Of a stretch of 64,000 bases of DNA, positions 25,078 to 33,388 are shown one piece after another. Every line of letters starts with the position of its first letter. Positions within the stretch are counted from its first letter, which is position 1. Below the pieces are notes generated by a model. The model had not been told where the DNA came from and searched no databases. It saw only the letters and a list, made by a program, of their open reading frames with translations. The DNA comes from Vescimonas coprocola (GTDB lineage: Bacteria; Bacillota; Clostridia; Oscillospirales; Oscillospiraceae), in the NCBI RefSeq assembly GCF_018408575.1, contig NZ_AP023418.1, positions 124,001 through 188,000 on the forward strand. The letters run 5' to 3'. A program made the position numbers and the translations under genes.

Positions 25078-27414
25078 ATGGAACACCGAGAGGATCACAA
25101 CGAAATACCGGAGTTTACCCTGGAGGATATTCTGGCGGAGTTCGGCAGCGGCAGCGACCTGTACCGGACGGAGGATCTGCCTGCGGAGGAAAACTCCCCG
25201 GAGCCTGCTCCGGCAGAAGCCCCTGCTCAGCAGAAAGCTCCCGCAGAGCCGGAGCCCCACGCTGAACCGGAGACCTCTGCTGCGGTGAAAACCACCCAAC
25301 AGCCGGAGGGACTGCGATTCACCCCCGGCGCCGACCCGGTGGATATGGATTTCCCGGCGGAGGTGCTGGAGGAGGTATTTTCCTCCGGCGGCCCATTGCT
25401 GCCGGAGGAGGACCGGCCGTCCGAAACCCAGATCATCCACTTCCCGCACCAACCGGTACCGGAGGAGGACGGGAAACCGGCGGCGGAGACCGCCCCCGAA
25501 GAAGTACCCGCAGAGGAGAAGGCCCCGGAGGAGGAACCGGCGGAGGAGCCGCAGGGATCAGCGGAGCCAGAGGAGCCACCCAAGGTCTCCTTAGAGCAGA
25601 TCATGAACGACACGGTCTCCTCCGTGCTGGAGGAGCAGGAGGACGGCATTCTGGAGGAACGCCCACCCCTGCGAGAGGTGCTGCGGCACTGGTGGGAGAA
25701 GCTGACAAGGCCACGCACCGCCACCCCCATCCCGCAGGATACGGAGACTCTGTGGGAGCAGCCGCAGGAGCCTCAGCCGGAGCCGGAACCCGATCCGGAG
25801 CCGGATATGGACGTGGCCGTCCGGGCCGAGAAGCGCCGCTGCGCCCGCTTAAAACGCCAGTGCTGGTGCGTGCTGCCGGAGGCGGTGTTGCTGACGGTGC
25901 TGTCCGTGCTGGACGGGCTGGGGCTGTATGTTCCCCAGCTGTGGGCGGCATTGCCCGTGCTGCGGGGGATCATCCCCGGCGGATTGCTGCTGCTGGCACT
26001 GGCCCTGTCGGGCCGGGTCTGGCGCAGCGCCCGCAAGCAGCTGTCCCAGCGCCGCATCACCTGCGAGACGGCGGCGCTGCTGGCATCGCTGGTGTGTTTG
26101 GGGGACTGCGTCTACGCCGCCTTGGGCTGCGGGGAGCAGCTGCCGCTGGCGGCCGTCCCGGTCATCTCCCTGCTGCTGTGTCTGTGGGGCCAGCTGCTGG
26201 CGGCCAAAGCCCGGCTCGCAGGCTTCCGGCTGGCCGATCTGGGGGGTGAGCCGCCCTATAACGTATCCGTGACTCCCGCCGGGGCCTGCAAGCAGCAGGG
26301 AACGGCGGAGGGCTTCTACCGGCTCTCCCACCAGCCGGATGTCTCCTATCGCTGGCAGATCATCCTGACACCGCTGGCGCTGGCCGCTACCTCCATTTTG
26401 GCGGCGGTGGTGTGCTTCGGCGGGGAGGGGCAGCCGGTGCGGCCCCTGTGGATCTGGTCGGCGCTGCTGTCCGGCGGGCTGCCGCTGGCTCTGCCGGTGG
26501 CGGGAACGCTGCCCCTGTCATCGTTGAACCGGCGTCTGAACCGTAGCGGCAGCGCCGTGGCGGGCTATGCCGGGGCCTCCGCCATCACCGCCGCCCGGCG
26601 GATGGTGGTGACGGATGACGACCTGTTCCCACCGGGAACGGTGAGCCTCAACGGACTGAAGCTGTACGGCGAGGAGATCGGCAAGGTGGTGTCCTATGCC
26701 GCCACGGCGGCACAGGCCGCCGGAAGCCAGCTGACGCCGCTGTTTGACCAGCTGCTGGCCAGCGAGGGCGGCACCCACCTGCATTTGGAGGACCTGCGTT
26801 TTTACGAGGACGGCGGCATCGGCGGTACCATCCGTGGGGAATCTGTCACCATGGGCAGCGCCTATTTCATGAAAAAGCACCATGTGTCCCTGCCCCGTGA
26901 CCTGAAGCTCAAGACCGGCGTTTTTCTGGCGGTGGACGGTCAGCTCATCGCCATCTTTGCCATCAAATACCAGCCCTCCCGCAACGTGGAGTGGGCCCTG
27001 CGGGCCATGCGCCGCAACCGCATCACTCCGGTGCTGGCCACCCGCAGCGCCAACATCACTCCGGCGCTGCTGAAGCGGAAATTCCGGCTGGACGCCCGGC
27101 CCCTGTACCCGGATATCTCCACCCGTCTGGCCCTGTCGGAGCTGACGGAGGGCCGTGGCCGGCCCCACGCCATCATCTACCGGGACGGGCTGATGGCCTT
27201 TGCCGAAACGGTCATCGGCAGCCGCCGGATGCGGCGTGCCGTCCGGGACGGAACGGTGCTGTCGTGGCTGGGCGGGCTGTCGGGCCTGCTGCTGGCGTAT
27301 TATTTCACCTCCGTGGGGGCCTTTGCCGCTCTGTCGGCCCTGAATTTCCTGTGTTTTTTGCTGCTGTGGCTGCTGACGGTGCTGCTGCTGGCAGGACTGG
27401 TGCGCCACTACTGA
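25078..27414 (+). CDS. Degenerate P-type ATPase-like membrane protein with long acidic N-terminus
   Basis: 778 residues with a GAGAGG site. Residues 1-245 are Pro/Glu/Ala-rich and probably disordered; the start (EFTLEDILAEFG) may be a short docking motif. Then come membrane helices arranged as in P1B-type ATPases, an A-domain-sized gap, more helices, a P/N-domain-like part and two C-terminal helices. At the DKTGTLT position the sequence reads MVVTDDDLFPPGTVS (aspartates at 513-515). The TGD and GDGxND motifs are also lost, while GSAYFMKKHHV and FLAVDGQLIAIFAIKY keep N/P-domain spacing. Ion pumping is therefore unlikely; a scaffold or sensor role is inference. Confidence 0.7.
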   Translation: MEHREDHNEIPEFTLEDILAEFGSGSDLYRTEDLPAEENSPEPAPAEAPAQQKAPAEPEPHAEPETSAAVKTTQQPEGLRFTPGADPVDMDFPAEVLEEVFSSGGPLLPEEDRPSETQIIHFPHQPVPEEDGKPAAETAPEEVPAEEKAPEEEPAEEPQGSAEPEEPPKVSLEQIMNDTVSSVLEEQEDGILEERPPLREVLRHWWEKLTRPRTATPIPQDTETLWEQPQEPQPEPEPDPEPDMDVAVRAEKRRCARLKRQCWCVLPEAVLLTVLSVLDGLGLYVPQLWAALPVLRGIIPGGLLLLALALSGRVWRSARKQLSQRRITCETAALLASLVCLGDCVYAALGCGEQLPLAAVPVISLLLCLWGQLLAAKARLAGFRLADLGGEPPYNVSVTPAGACKQQGTAEGFYRLSHQPDVSYRWQIILTPLALAATSILAAVVCFGGEGQPVRPLWIWSALLSGGLPLALPVAGTLPLSSLNRRLNRSGSAVAGYAGASAITAARRMVVTDDDLFPPGTVSLNGLKLYGEEIGKVVSYAATAAQAAGSQLTPLFDQLLASEGGTHLHLEDLRFYEDGGIGGTIRGESVTMGSAYFMKKHHVSLPRDLKLKTGVFLAVDGQLIAIFAIKYQPSRNVEWALRAMRRNRITPVLATRSANITPALLKRKFRLDARPLYPDISTRLALSELTEGRGRPHAIIYRDGLMAFAETVIGSRRMRRAVRDGTVLSWLGGLSGLLLAYYFTSVGAFAALSALNFLCFLLLWLLTVLLLAGLVRHY

Positions 27415-27429
27415 TACCATTCCATACCC

Positions 27430-27465
27430 ATGCCGGGAGAGCCAAAGGCTCTCCCGGCATTTTTC
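27430..27465 (+). terminator. Terminator of the rlmB/P-ATPase-like operon
   Basis: A 14-bp perfect stem (27430-27443/27447-27460) with an AAA loop and TTTTC tail. Confidence 0.9.
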
Positions 27466-27490
27466 ACAAAAAAGACGCTGAAAGTTGTAT

Positions 27491-27519
27491 TTGTCAAGTG
27501 CAAAAAAATAGTATATACT
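27491..27519 (+). promoter_or_regulatory. Promoter of the EF-G paralogue
   Basis: TTGTCA (27491-27496), 17 bp, TATACT (27514-27519), with an A-rich spacer. Confidence 0.85.
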
Positions 27520-27581
27520 CTCCTTATTGACTGGCTGCGCCGGACGGCGCATTCGTACCAAACGAAGGGAGAATACTGTAT

Positions 27582-29645
27582 ATGACTGCCAATGACATTC
27601 GCAACATCTGCCTGCTGGGTCACGGTGGCTCCGGCAAGACGACTCTGGCCGAGCAGATGCTCTTCATGACCAAGGGAACGGATCGTCTGGGCCGTACCGC
27701 CGACGGCAACACCGTCTGCGACTACGACGCCGAGGAGATCAAGCGCCAGATCTCTATTTCTCTGGCCTTTGCCCCGGTCAAATATAAGGACGTCCGCATC
27801 AACGTCATGGACGCTCCCGGCAACTTTGATTTCTCCGGCGAGGCCATTTCTGCCATCCGTGCTGCCGAGTGCGCCGTGCTGGTGGGTGCCGCCAAGGACG
27901 GCCTGTCCGTGGGTATGGAGCGCAGCTGGAAGCTGCTGGGCAAGAAGCCCCGCATGATCTTCGTCAACCGCACCGACGAGGACAACAGCGACTATCAGGC
28001 CTGCCTGGATGCTCTGAAGGGCAAGTTCGGCCAGTCCGTGGTTCCCATTGTGGCCCCGGTCATTGACGGCAACAAGAAGGTCACGGGCATCGTGGATCTG
28101 CTGCATAACACCGCTTACGAGGTCAAGGGCGGCAAGGTCGCTGCCTGCGCCATTCCTGCCGATATGGCCGACGAGGTGGAGGCCCTGCGGGCCGAACTGA
28201 TGGAGGCCGCCGCCGGCTCTGACGAGGAGCTGATGGAGAAGTTCTTCGACACCATGGAGCTGTCCGCCGAGGACATGGCCCGCGGCCTGAAGCTGGGCGT
28301 CCGGGACGGCAGCGTTTGCCCGGTGCTGTGCGGCTCCGCCGTCACCGGCTTGGGCGTGGAGATGCTGATGCAGACCATCGTGGATCTGGTCCCCGTGGCC
28401 ACAGATATGCCGGCTGAGACGGCGCAGGATGACGACGGCAACGACGTCGAGGTGGCCTGCGATCCCAACGGCCCCACCGCTGCCATCGTCTTTAAGACCA
28501 TCTCTGACCAGTACGGTAAGTACTCCATGGTGAAGGTGCTCCGTGGCAGGATCACCAGCGATATGGCCCTGTATAACCCCGCCACCGGCAACACCGAGAA
28601 GCTGGGCCGCCTGTACATCATGAAGGGCAAGAAGGGCGAGGAGGTCAAGGAGATCTGCTGCGGCGACATCGGCGCCATCGGCAAGATGGATAAGGTCAAG
28701 ACCGGCAACACCCTGTGCGACCCCAAGCGCATCGTGCGTCTCCACGGCATGGATTATGCCCAGCCCTGCTACAGCCGTGCCATCTCCCCCAAGACCAAGC
28801 AGGAGGTGGAGAAGCTGGGTACCGGCCTCAACAAGCTCAACGAAGAGGACCCCACCTTCCATGTGGTCAACAACGCCGAGACCCACCAGACCGTGATCTC
28901 CGGCGCCGGCGATATCCAGATCGACGTGCTGTGCTCCAAGCTCAAGACCCGCTTCGGCGTGGATGCCGAGCTGTCCGCTCCCAGAGTGGCTTACCGTGAG
29001 AAGATCCGCTCCACCGTCCGCAAGCAGGGCCGCTATAAGAAGCAGACCGGCGGCAGCGGCCAGTTCGGTGACGTGCATATCATCTTCGAGCCTCAGACCG
29101 AGCAGGAGGATATGATCTTCGCTGAGAACGTGTTCGGCGGCTCCGTGCCAAAGAACTACTTCCCCGCCGTGGAAAAGGGCCTGCGTGAGAGCTGCCTGCA
29201 CGGCGTGCTGGCGGGCTATCCCGTGGTGTACCTGAAGGCGACGCTGGTGGACGGCTCCTACCACCCGGTGGACTCCTCCGAAATCGCTTTCAAGCTGGCC
29301 GCCAATCTGGCCTTCAAGGCCGCTCTGCCGGAGGCCAAGCCCGTGCTGATGGAGCCCATCGGTGAGCTGAAGGTCACGGTGCCTGACAACTACGTGGGCG
29401 ACGTCATGGGTGACCTGAACAAGCGCCGGGGCCGCGTCATGGGCATGAACCCCACCGGCGACGGCGAGACCGTGCTGGAGGCCGAGGTTCCCATGGCCGA
29501 GATGATGAGCTACGCCATCGATCTGCGGTCCATGACCCAGTCCCGTGGTACCTTCACCTTCAACTTCGTCCGCTACGAGGATTGCCCCGCTGCGGCGCAG
29601 GAGAAGGCCATTGCCGAGGCCAAGGCTCTGGCCGATGCCGAGTAA
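27582..29645 (+). CDS. Elongation factor G paralogue (EF-G-like GTPase with non-canonical switch II)
   Basis: 687 residues with AAGGGAG before ATG 27582. All EF-G domains are present: G domain, domain II (about 285-370), and domains III-V ending with YVGDVMGDLNKRRGRVMGM and the domain IV/V block. Unlike translational EF-G, the P-loop is GHGGSGKT instead of AHIDAGKT, switch II is DAPGNFDF instead of DTPGHVDF, and the NKxD motif is NRTD. The missing histidine is the residue that activates water for GTP hydrolysis. This places it in the EF-G-like group found beside a canonical fusA. It stands alone with a strong promoter, and its function is probably a specialised ribosome factor. Confidence 0.85.
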   Translation: MTANDIRNICLLGHGGSGKTTLAEQMLFMTKGTDRLGRTADGNTVCDYDAEEIKRQISISLAFAPVKYKDVRINVMDAPGNFDFSGEAISAIRAAECAVLVGAAKDGLSVGMERSWKLLGKKPRMIFVNRTDEDNSDYQACLDALKGKFGQSVVPIVAPVIDGNKKVTGIVDLLHNTAYEVKGGKVAACAIPADMADEVEALRAELMEAAAGSDEELMEKFFDTMELSAEDMARGLKLGVRDGSVCPVLCGSAVTGLGVEMLMQTIVDLVPVATDMPAETAQDDDGNDVEVACDPNGPTAAIVFKTISDQYGKYSMVKVLRGRITSDMALYNPATGNTEKLGRLYIMKGKKGEEVKEICCGDIGAIGKMDKVKTGNTLCDPKRIVRLHGMDYAQPCYSRAISPKTKQEVEKLGTGLNKLNEEDPTFHVVNNAETHQTVISGAGDIQIDVLCSKLKTRFGVDAELSAPRVAYREKIRSTVRKQGRYKKQTGGSGQFGDVHIIFEPQTEQEDMIFAENVFGGSVPKNYFPAVEKGLRESCLHGVLAGYPVVYLKATLVDGSYHPVDSSEIAFKLAANLAFKAALPEAKPVLMEPIGELKVTVPDNYVGDVMGDLNKRRGRVMGMNPTGDGETVLEAEVPMAEMMSYAIDLRSMTQSRGTFTFNFVRYEDCPAAAQEKAIAEAKALADAE

Positions 29646-29656
29646 AGCTGCTATAA

Positions 29657-29691
29657 AAATACGCCGGAGGACCCTCCTCCGGCGTATTTTC
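29657..29691 (+). terminator. Terminator of the EF-G paralogue
   Basis: A perfect stem of about 15 bp around a CCC loop (29657-29671/29675-29689), with a T-rich tail. Confidence 0.9.
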
Positions 29692-29728
29692 TCTGCCGCA
29701 AAAAAGTTCATGGAAAGTTTTTCTAAAT

Positions 29729-29771
29729 GTTGCATTTGCAACTTATAATCCTCTGGATTCCGTGCTATACT
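29729..29771 (+). promoter_or_regulatory. Rubrerythrin promoter region with a palindrome
   Basis: GTTGCATTTGCAAC (29729-29742) is a perfect inverted repeat directly before TATAAT (29744-29749). A second -10-like TATACT is at 29766-29771. The palindrome position fits a repressor operator; the regulator is unknown. Confidence 0.5.
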
Positions 29772-29848
29772 TAGACCATCCCAAGGGGGGAACGCCCCCG
29801 AAGAGTAAAAAACCATCAACGAATGATAAAAATATGGAGGTAATGATT

Positions 29849-30418
29849 ATGAAGAAGTGGGTATGTCCTGTTTGCGGTTACGTTCACGAAGGTGAGAATC
29901 CCCCGGCCGAGTGTCCGGTGTGCCACGTCAGCGGTGACAAGTTCACCCTGCAGGCAGAGGAGAAGTCTTGGGCCGCCGAGCACGTGGTGGGCGTAGGCAA
30001 GGTGTTCGGTGAGGATGTTCCCGCCGAGGTCCGTGAGGAGATCATCGCCGGTCTGCGTGCCAACTTCGAGGGCGAGTGCTCCGAGGTGGGTATGTATCTG
30101 GCCATGGCCCGTGTGGCTCATCGTGAGGGCTATCCCGAGATCGGTATGTACTGGGAGAAGGCCGGTCTGGAGGAGGCCGAGCACGCCGCCAAGTTCGCTG
30201 AGCTGCTGGGCGAGGTGGTCACCGATTCCACCCAGAAGAACCTGCAGATGCGTGTGGATGCCGAGAACGGCGCTACCGCCGGCAAGTTCGAGCTGGCCAA
30301 GCTGGCGAAGAAGTACAACCTGGATGCCATCCACGATACCGTCCACGAGATGGCTCGTGACGAGGCCCGGCACGGCAAGGCCTTTGAGGGTCTGCTGAAG
30401 AGATACTTCAACAAGTAA
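29849..30418 (+). CDS. Rubrerythrin, reverse type (rubredoxin domain first)
   Basis: 189 residues. ATG 29849 follows TGGAGG. Residues 1-35 form a rubredoxin-like centre with two CxxC pairs ([10 protein letters not shown] and CPVC). The rest is a ferritin-like four-helix domain with the di-iron ligands in [24 protein letters not shown] and [13 protein letters not shown]. The reversed order, rubredoxin before the di-iron domain, is seen in clostridial NADH peroxidase/oxidase-type rubrerythrins that remove hydrogen peroxide and oxygen. Monocistronic, strongly biased codons and a strong terminator suggest high expression. Confidence 0.95.
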   Translation: MKKWVCPVCGYVHEGENPPAECPVCHVSGDKFTLQAEEKSWAAEHVVGVGKVFGEDVPAEVREEIIAGLRANFEGECSEVGMYLAMARVAHREGYPEIGMYWEKAGLEEAEHAAKFAELLGEVVTDSTQKNLQMRVDAENGATAGKFELAKLAKKYNLDAIHDTVHEMARDEARHGKAFEGLLKRYFNK

Positions 30419-30435
30419 TTTTACAGGGAATTTCA

Positions 30436-30470
30436 GAGGGGAAGCGGAAAAATCCGCTTCCCCTCTTTTC
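30436..30470 (+). terminator. Rubrerythrin terminator
   Basis: A 13-bp stem (30436-30448/30453-30465) with an AAAA loop and TTTTCC tail. Confidence 0.9.
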
Positions 30471-30480
30471 CTTAAATCGT

Positions 30481-30706
30481 TTATTTACCTGATTCCGTAT
30501 GGTAGTTCTTATAGTCCCCCATTAGCTCCTCAGCATTCGGGGTTTCCGTTTCTCTGCGACGCTGTTTCTGTCTGCTGGTTCTCATTCGATGTATTTTCCG
30601 TGTTCTGTCCCTGCGAATGATCTGTATTTTCCGTCTTGCCATTGTCGCAAGCCGCAAGGCTCAGGCACATTACCGCCGCCAAAAGCAGCGCAATCAGCTT
30701 TTTCAT
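30481..30706 (-). pseudogene. Small lipoprotein, frameshifted
   Basis: On the minus strand a lipoprotein signal peptide (MKKLIALLLAAVMCLSLAAC) begins at 30706, followed by an Asn/Gln/Thr-rich stretch and a stop at 30530 (58 residues). From about 30560 a shifted frame stays open to 30481 and reads as coding (ETPNAEELMGDYKNYHTESG). One frame change joins the two into a protein of about 75 residues. The start lies only 35 bases after the terminator of the upstream gene, leaving little room for a promoter. I read it as a decayed lipoprotein gene; a short functional lipoprotein is the alternative. Confidence 0.5.
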
Positions 30707-30740
30707 GCGCTCTTTCCGCTCATTTCTTTTGAATACATGA

Positions 30741-30773
30741 AAAATGGGACAGGATGTTCTCCTGTCCCATTTT
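30741..30773 (-). terminator. Terminator after the DUF5684 gene
   Basis: A stem of about 14 bp (30741-30754/30760-30773) with a 5-nt loop. The minus-strand tail is TTTTTC; the structure could work in both directions. Confidence 0.85.
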
Positions 30774-30784
30774 GTTTGGTGCAG

Positions 30785-31195
30785 TTACTGCTCCTTGTGG
30801 TCGTCCCGGTTGCCGGAAACGGCATCCTTGGCCTTGTTGACCACATTCTCCACCATGTCGGGCTGGGTATTGGTATAGCTGCCATCCCGATACTGCTCAC
30901 CGCCGAAGGCCAGGATCAGCTGGAAAATGAAGGGCAGCAGCAGAAGGCCGATACCGAAGCCGGCGCCCTGATTGAAGGCCTTGGCCCAGTCGATGTTCAT
31001 CTTGATGACGAAATAGATGTTGTAGATGGGGATCAGCAGCAGAAGGAACTTCCAGCCGTTGCCGTACAGCTCCTGACACAGCACGTAGGTGTTGTAGAAG
31101 GGGACGATGCCCTCCCAGCCCTGACGGCCCATCTTCTTGAAGATCATCCACTCTGCCACCAGCGTCAGGATGCCGATAATCAGTTCCAAAATCAT
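30785..31195 (-). CDS. DUF5684-like small membrane protein
   Basis: 136 residues. The start at 31195 follows AAAGGAGAG; the upstream ATG at 31200 is out of frame. Three to four hydrophobic segments surround the pattern GRQGWEGIVPFYNTYVLCQELYGNGWKF, typical of the DUF5684 family, often predicted as a signal-peptidase-I-associated or uncharacterised membrane protein. The C-terminal 35 residues are polar and probably cytoplasmic. No functional partner is visible. Confidence 0.75.
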   Translation of the reverse strand: MILELIIGILTLVAEWMIFKKMGRQGWEGIVPFYNTYVLCQELYGNGWKFLLLLIPIYNIYFVIKMNIDWAKAFNQGAGFGIGLLLLPFIFQLILAFGGEQYRDGSYTNTQPDMVENVVNKAKDAVSGNRDDHKEQ

Positions 31196-31314
31196 ACCAT
31201 ACTCTCTCCTTTTGTTTTTTTGCAGAACGCACAAAATACACCGTACGCCCCTTCATCGGGTATATCAGATTTTTTGCAAAAATCAACCGATTTCTTGAAA
31301 AACCGGCAAAAATT

Positions 31315-32091
31315 TCACTGCTCGCTCTGGGCCTGACAGAACTGCCGCCCGGCGTGGTCGATGGTATAGTTCTCCCGATAGATCAGCTGGCTGATGGGCA
31401 GCAGGGAATACCCCTCACGGGCCATGTGGTCCAGAATGGCCGGCAGCGCCTCCGACGTGTGGAGGGCGGCGTTGTGGAATAGCACGATGCTGCCGGGAGA
31501 GAGCTTGGAGGTGACCCGCTGGCAGATGGTGTCGGCGTCATAGTCCTTCCAGTCCAGACTGTCCACGTCCCACTGGATGGGCTCCATGCCCATGGAGCGG
31601 ATGGCGGAGATCACATGGTCGTCGTACTCGCCGTAGGGGCAGCGGATGAGGCAGGGGGTCACGCCGGTGATGGCGGCGATCTTCTCGTTGCAGGCGGTGA
31701 CGTCCGCCACCACCTGATCGGCGGTGAGGGCGTTGTAGTGGTCGTGGTGGAGGGAGTGGTTCATGACCTCATGCCCGGCGTCGTGGAGGGCCTTTACGGA
31801 CTCCGGGTACTTATCCACCCAGTCACCCACCACGAAGAAGGTGGCCTTGACGTTGTATTTGCCCAGAATGTCGATGAGGGCCTGGGTGTCCTCGTTGCCC
31901 CATGCGGCGTCGAAGCTGATGGCGCAGACCTTCTCCTCCCGTTCCACCGAGTAGATGGGAAGCTGCCGCTTGGCGGCGGAGGCGCTGACGAAGCCGGGGC
32001 CTCCCACAGCCATGAAAATACCGGCGGCCACCAGCGCCGTCAGGATCAGCAGCAGCGTGCCACGGCGCAGCAGTAAGACTTTTCCCCGCAT
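31315..32091 (-). CDS. Polysaccharide deacetylase (CE4/NodB, PdaB-like)
   Basis: 258 residues. A single N-terminal membrane anchor (residues about 8-30) is followed by a NodB domain. ISFDAAWG holds the first metal/catalytic aspartate (the second D of the usual FDD is alanine, as in PdaB-type proteins). HSLHHDHY is the histidine-histidine motif, RCPYGEYDD the RxPY motif, and SIVLFHNA the C-terminal histidine motif. Such enzymes de-N-acetylate peptidoglycan or related glycans outside the cell. PdaB-like forms are linked to spore cortex muramic-lactam formation, though no sporulation gene adjoins it here. Confidence 0.88.
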   Translation of the reverse strand: MRGKVLLLRRGTLLLILTALVAAGIFMAVGGPGFVSASAAKRQLPIYSVEREEKVCAISFDAAWGNEDTQALIDILGKYNVKATFFVVGDWVDKYPESVKALHDAGHEVMNHSLHHDHYNALTADQVVADVTACNEKIAAITGVTPCLIRCPYGEYDDHVISAIRSMGMEPIQWDVDSLDWKDYDADTICQRVTSKLSPGSIVLFHNAALHTSEALPAILDHMAREGYSLLPISQLIYRENYTIDHAGRQFCQAQSEQ

Positions 32092-32147
32092 AATGCATCC
32101 CGTCCTTTCACGGACAGTGTATGCGCCCCACCCCTCCGGATATGAAA

Positions 32148-32556
32148 GAAACCGCCGCAGGAGATGCGGCGGTTTCTGGGCCAGCCAAAAGAGCGGGAAC
32201 CTTTCGTCAACGGGGCGGAAGGGTGTGTGCGGGAAACCCGGGAAGGGTGTCCTGCACGATGATGATCATCATTTTTCAGGGCTTTTTGAAGCTCTGAAAA
32301 ATGTCTCGTCGTGGCGAAAAGACTTTTTCGCCACGACGAAACCGCTGCAGGAGATGCGGCGGTTTCTGGGCCAGCCAAAAGAGCGGGAACCTTTCGTCAA
32401 CGGGGCGGAAGGGTGTGTGCGGGAAACCCGGAAGGGGTGTCCTGCACGATGATGATCATCATTTTTCAGAGCTTTTTGAAGCTCTGAAAAATGTCTCGTC
32501 GTGGCGAAAAGACTTTTTCGACACGACGAAACCGCCGCAGGAGATGCGGCGGTTTC
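32148..32556. repeat. 190-bp hairpin-rich tandem repeat (two full units and a partial third)
   Basis: Near-identical units start at 32148 and 32338, and a 29-bp terminal copy at 32528. Each unit opens with a perfect hairpin GAAACCGCC...GGCGGTTTC. It also contains the palindrome ATGATGATCATCAT, a hairpin with arms TTTTCAGAGC/GCTCTGAAAA, and a long hairpin with arms GTCGTGGCGAAAA/TTTTTCGCCACGAC. Differences between units are few, so the duplication is recent or maintained. It lies between a deacetylase and a merR gene, both on the minus strand. Confidence 0.95.
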
Positions 32557-32561
32557 TTTCA

Positions 32562-33347
32562 TCATACCTCATTCCACACCAGCGGCAGAGCCACCTGCGT
32601 GACGAACTTCGATTTGTCCTTGTGGTGGGGCGGGCCCTCCAGATAGATGTTGCGGCAGGTACCCTTCAGCTTCAGGCCCTGCTGCCTGGCGTAGGCCACC
32701 AGTCGCTCCCGGACCTCCGGGATCTCGTCATAGTCCCCGTGGAAGAAGAGGCACAGAGCCTCCTCCTCCGGCCAGTCCTGCACATAGGGGCCCTTGCTGC
32801 CATCCGGCACCGCCACACAGAAGTTGATGTCGTTGGGCTCGTCGATAGGGTAGTCGATGAAGTACATCCGCTTGGCGGAGTCCGTGCCGTACTGGCGCAT
32901 GGCGGCGGGGATCACGTCCCGGAAGATCTCCATGCGGTCCTCCACCGTAGGGGAGGGGCAGCGGTAGACGTACACCGTCTGGGAGGGGATAGTGCGGATG
33001 ATGGGGGCGTCGTTGCTGTTCTCCCGGACCCGCAGCTGCAGCTTCTCAATGCACAGGTTCAGCTCGTCCCGTAGTTTCTCCAGCCGGGCGATGATATCCC
33101 GCAGGTCGGCGGCATCCTCGAAATAGAGCTTGATCTCATCCAGCGAGATACCCAGCGTCTGCAAGCGCCGGATGGCCCGGATGCGGGTCAGGGTCTCCGG
33201 GGTATAGTAGCGGTTCCCGCCGGAGCCGGTTTTTACGTCGGGCAGCAGAATGCCCTTGTCCTCATAGTTGAGGATCATGCGTCGGGTAATATGCAGGGAC
33301 TTGGCCACCTCACCGATGGACATCAGACGGCTGTTGCGCTCACTCAT
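32562..33347 (-). CDS. MerR family regulator with GyrI-like effector domain (BmrR/BltR-like)
   Basis: 261 residues. The start at 33347 is preferred because GGAGAG lies about 8 bases upstream; an ATG at 33371 lacks a site. The winged helix-turn-helix reads MSIGEVAKSLHITRRMILNY. A dimerisation coiled coil (about 80-115) follows, and then a GyrI-like small-molecule domain (from TVYVYRCPSPTVEDRM, including YFIDYPIDEPNDINFCVAV). Such proteins untwist promoters with 19-bp spacers in response to drugs or other ligands. A matching promoter lies 42 bases upstream in the divergent direction, before the giant surface protein gene. Confidence 0.88.
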   Translation of the reverse strand: MSERNSRLMSIGEVAKSLHITRRMILNYEDKGILLPDVKTGSGGNRYYTPETLTRIRAIRRLQTLGISLDEIKLYFEDAADLRDIIARLEKLRDELNLCIEKLQLRVRENSNDAPIIRTIPSQTVYVYRCPSPTVEDRMEIFRDVIPAAMRQYGTDSAKRMYFIDYPIDEPNDINFCVAVPDGSKGPYVQDWPEEEALCLFFHGDYDEIPEVRERLVAYARQQGLKLKGTCRNIYLEGPPHHKDKSKFVTQVALPLVWNEV

Positions 33348-33388
33348 GACGAACTCTCCATATTTTGCCATATTTTTTTAAAAAGTAC

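Noticed and set aside
32148-32556. CRISPR-like array
   Set aside because: Units are contiguous 190-bp copies with no short repeat/variable spacer pattern, and no cas genes are nearby.
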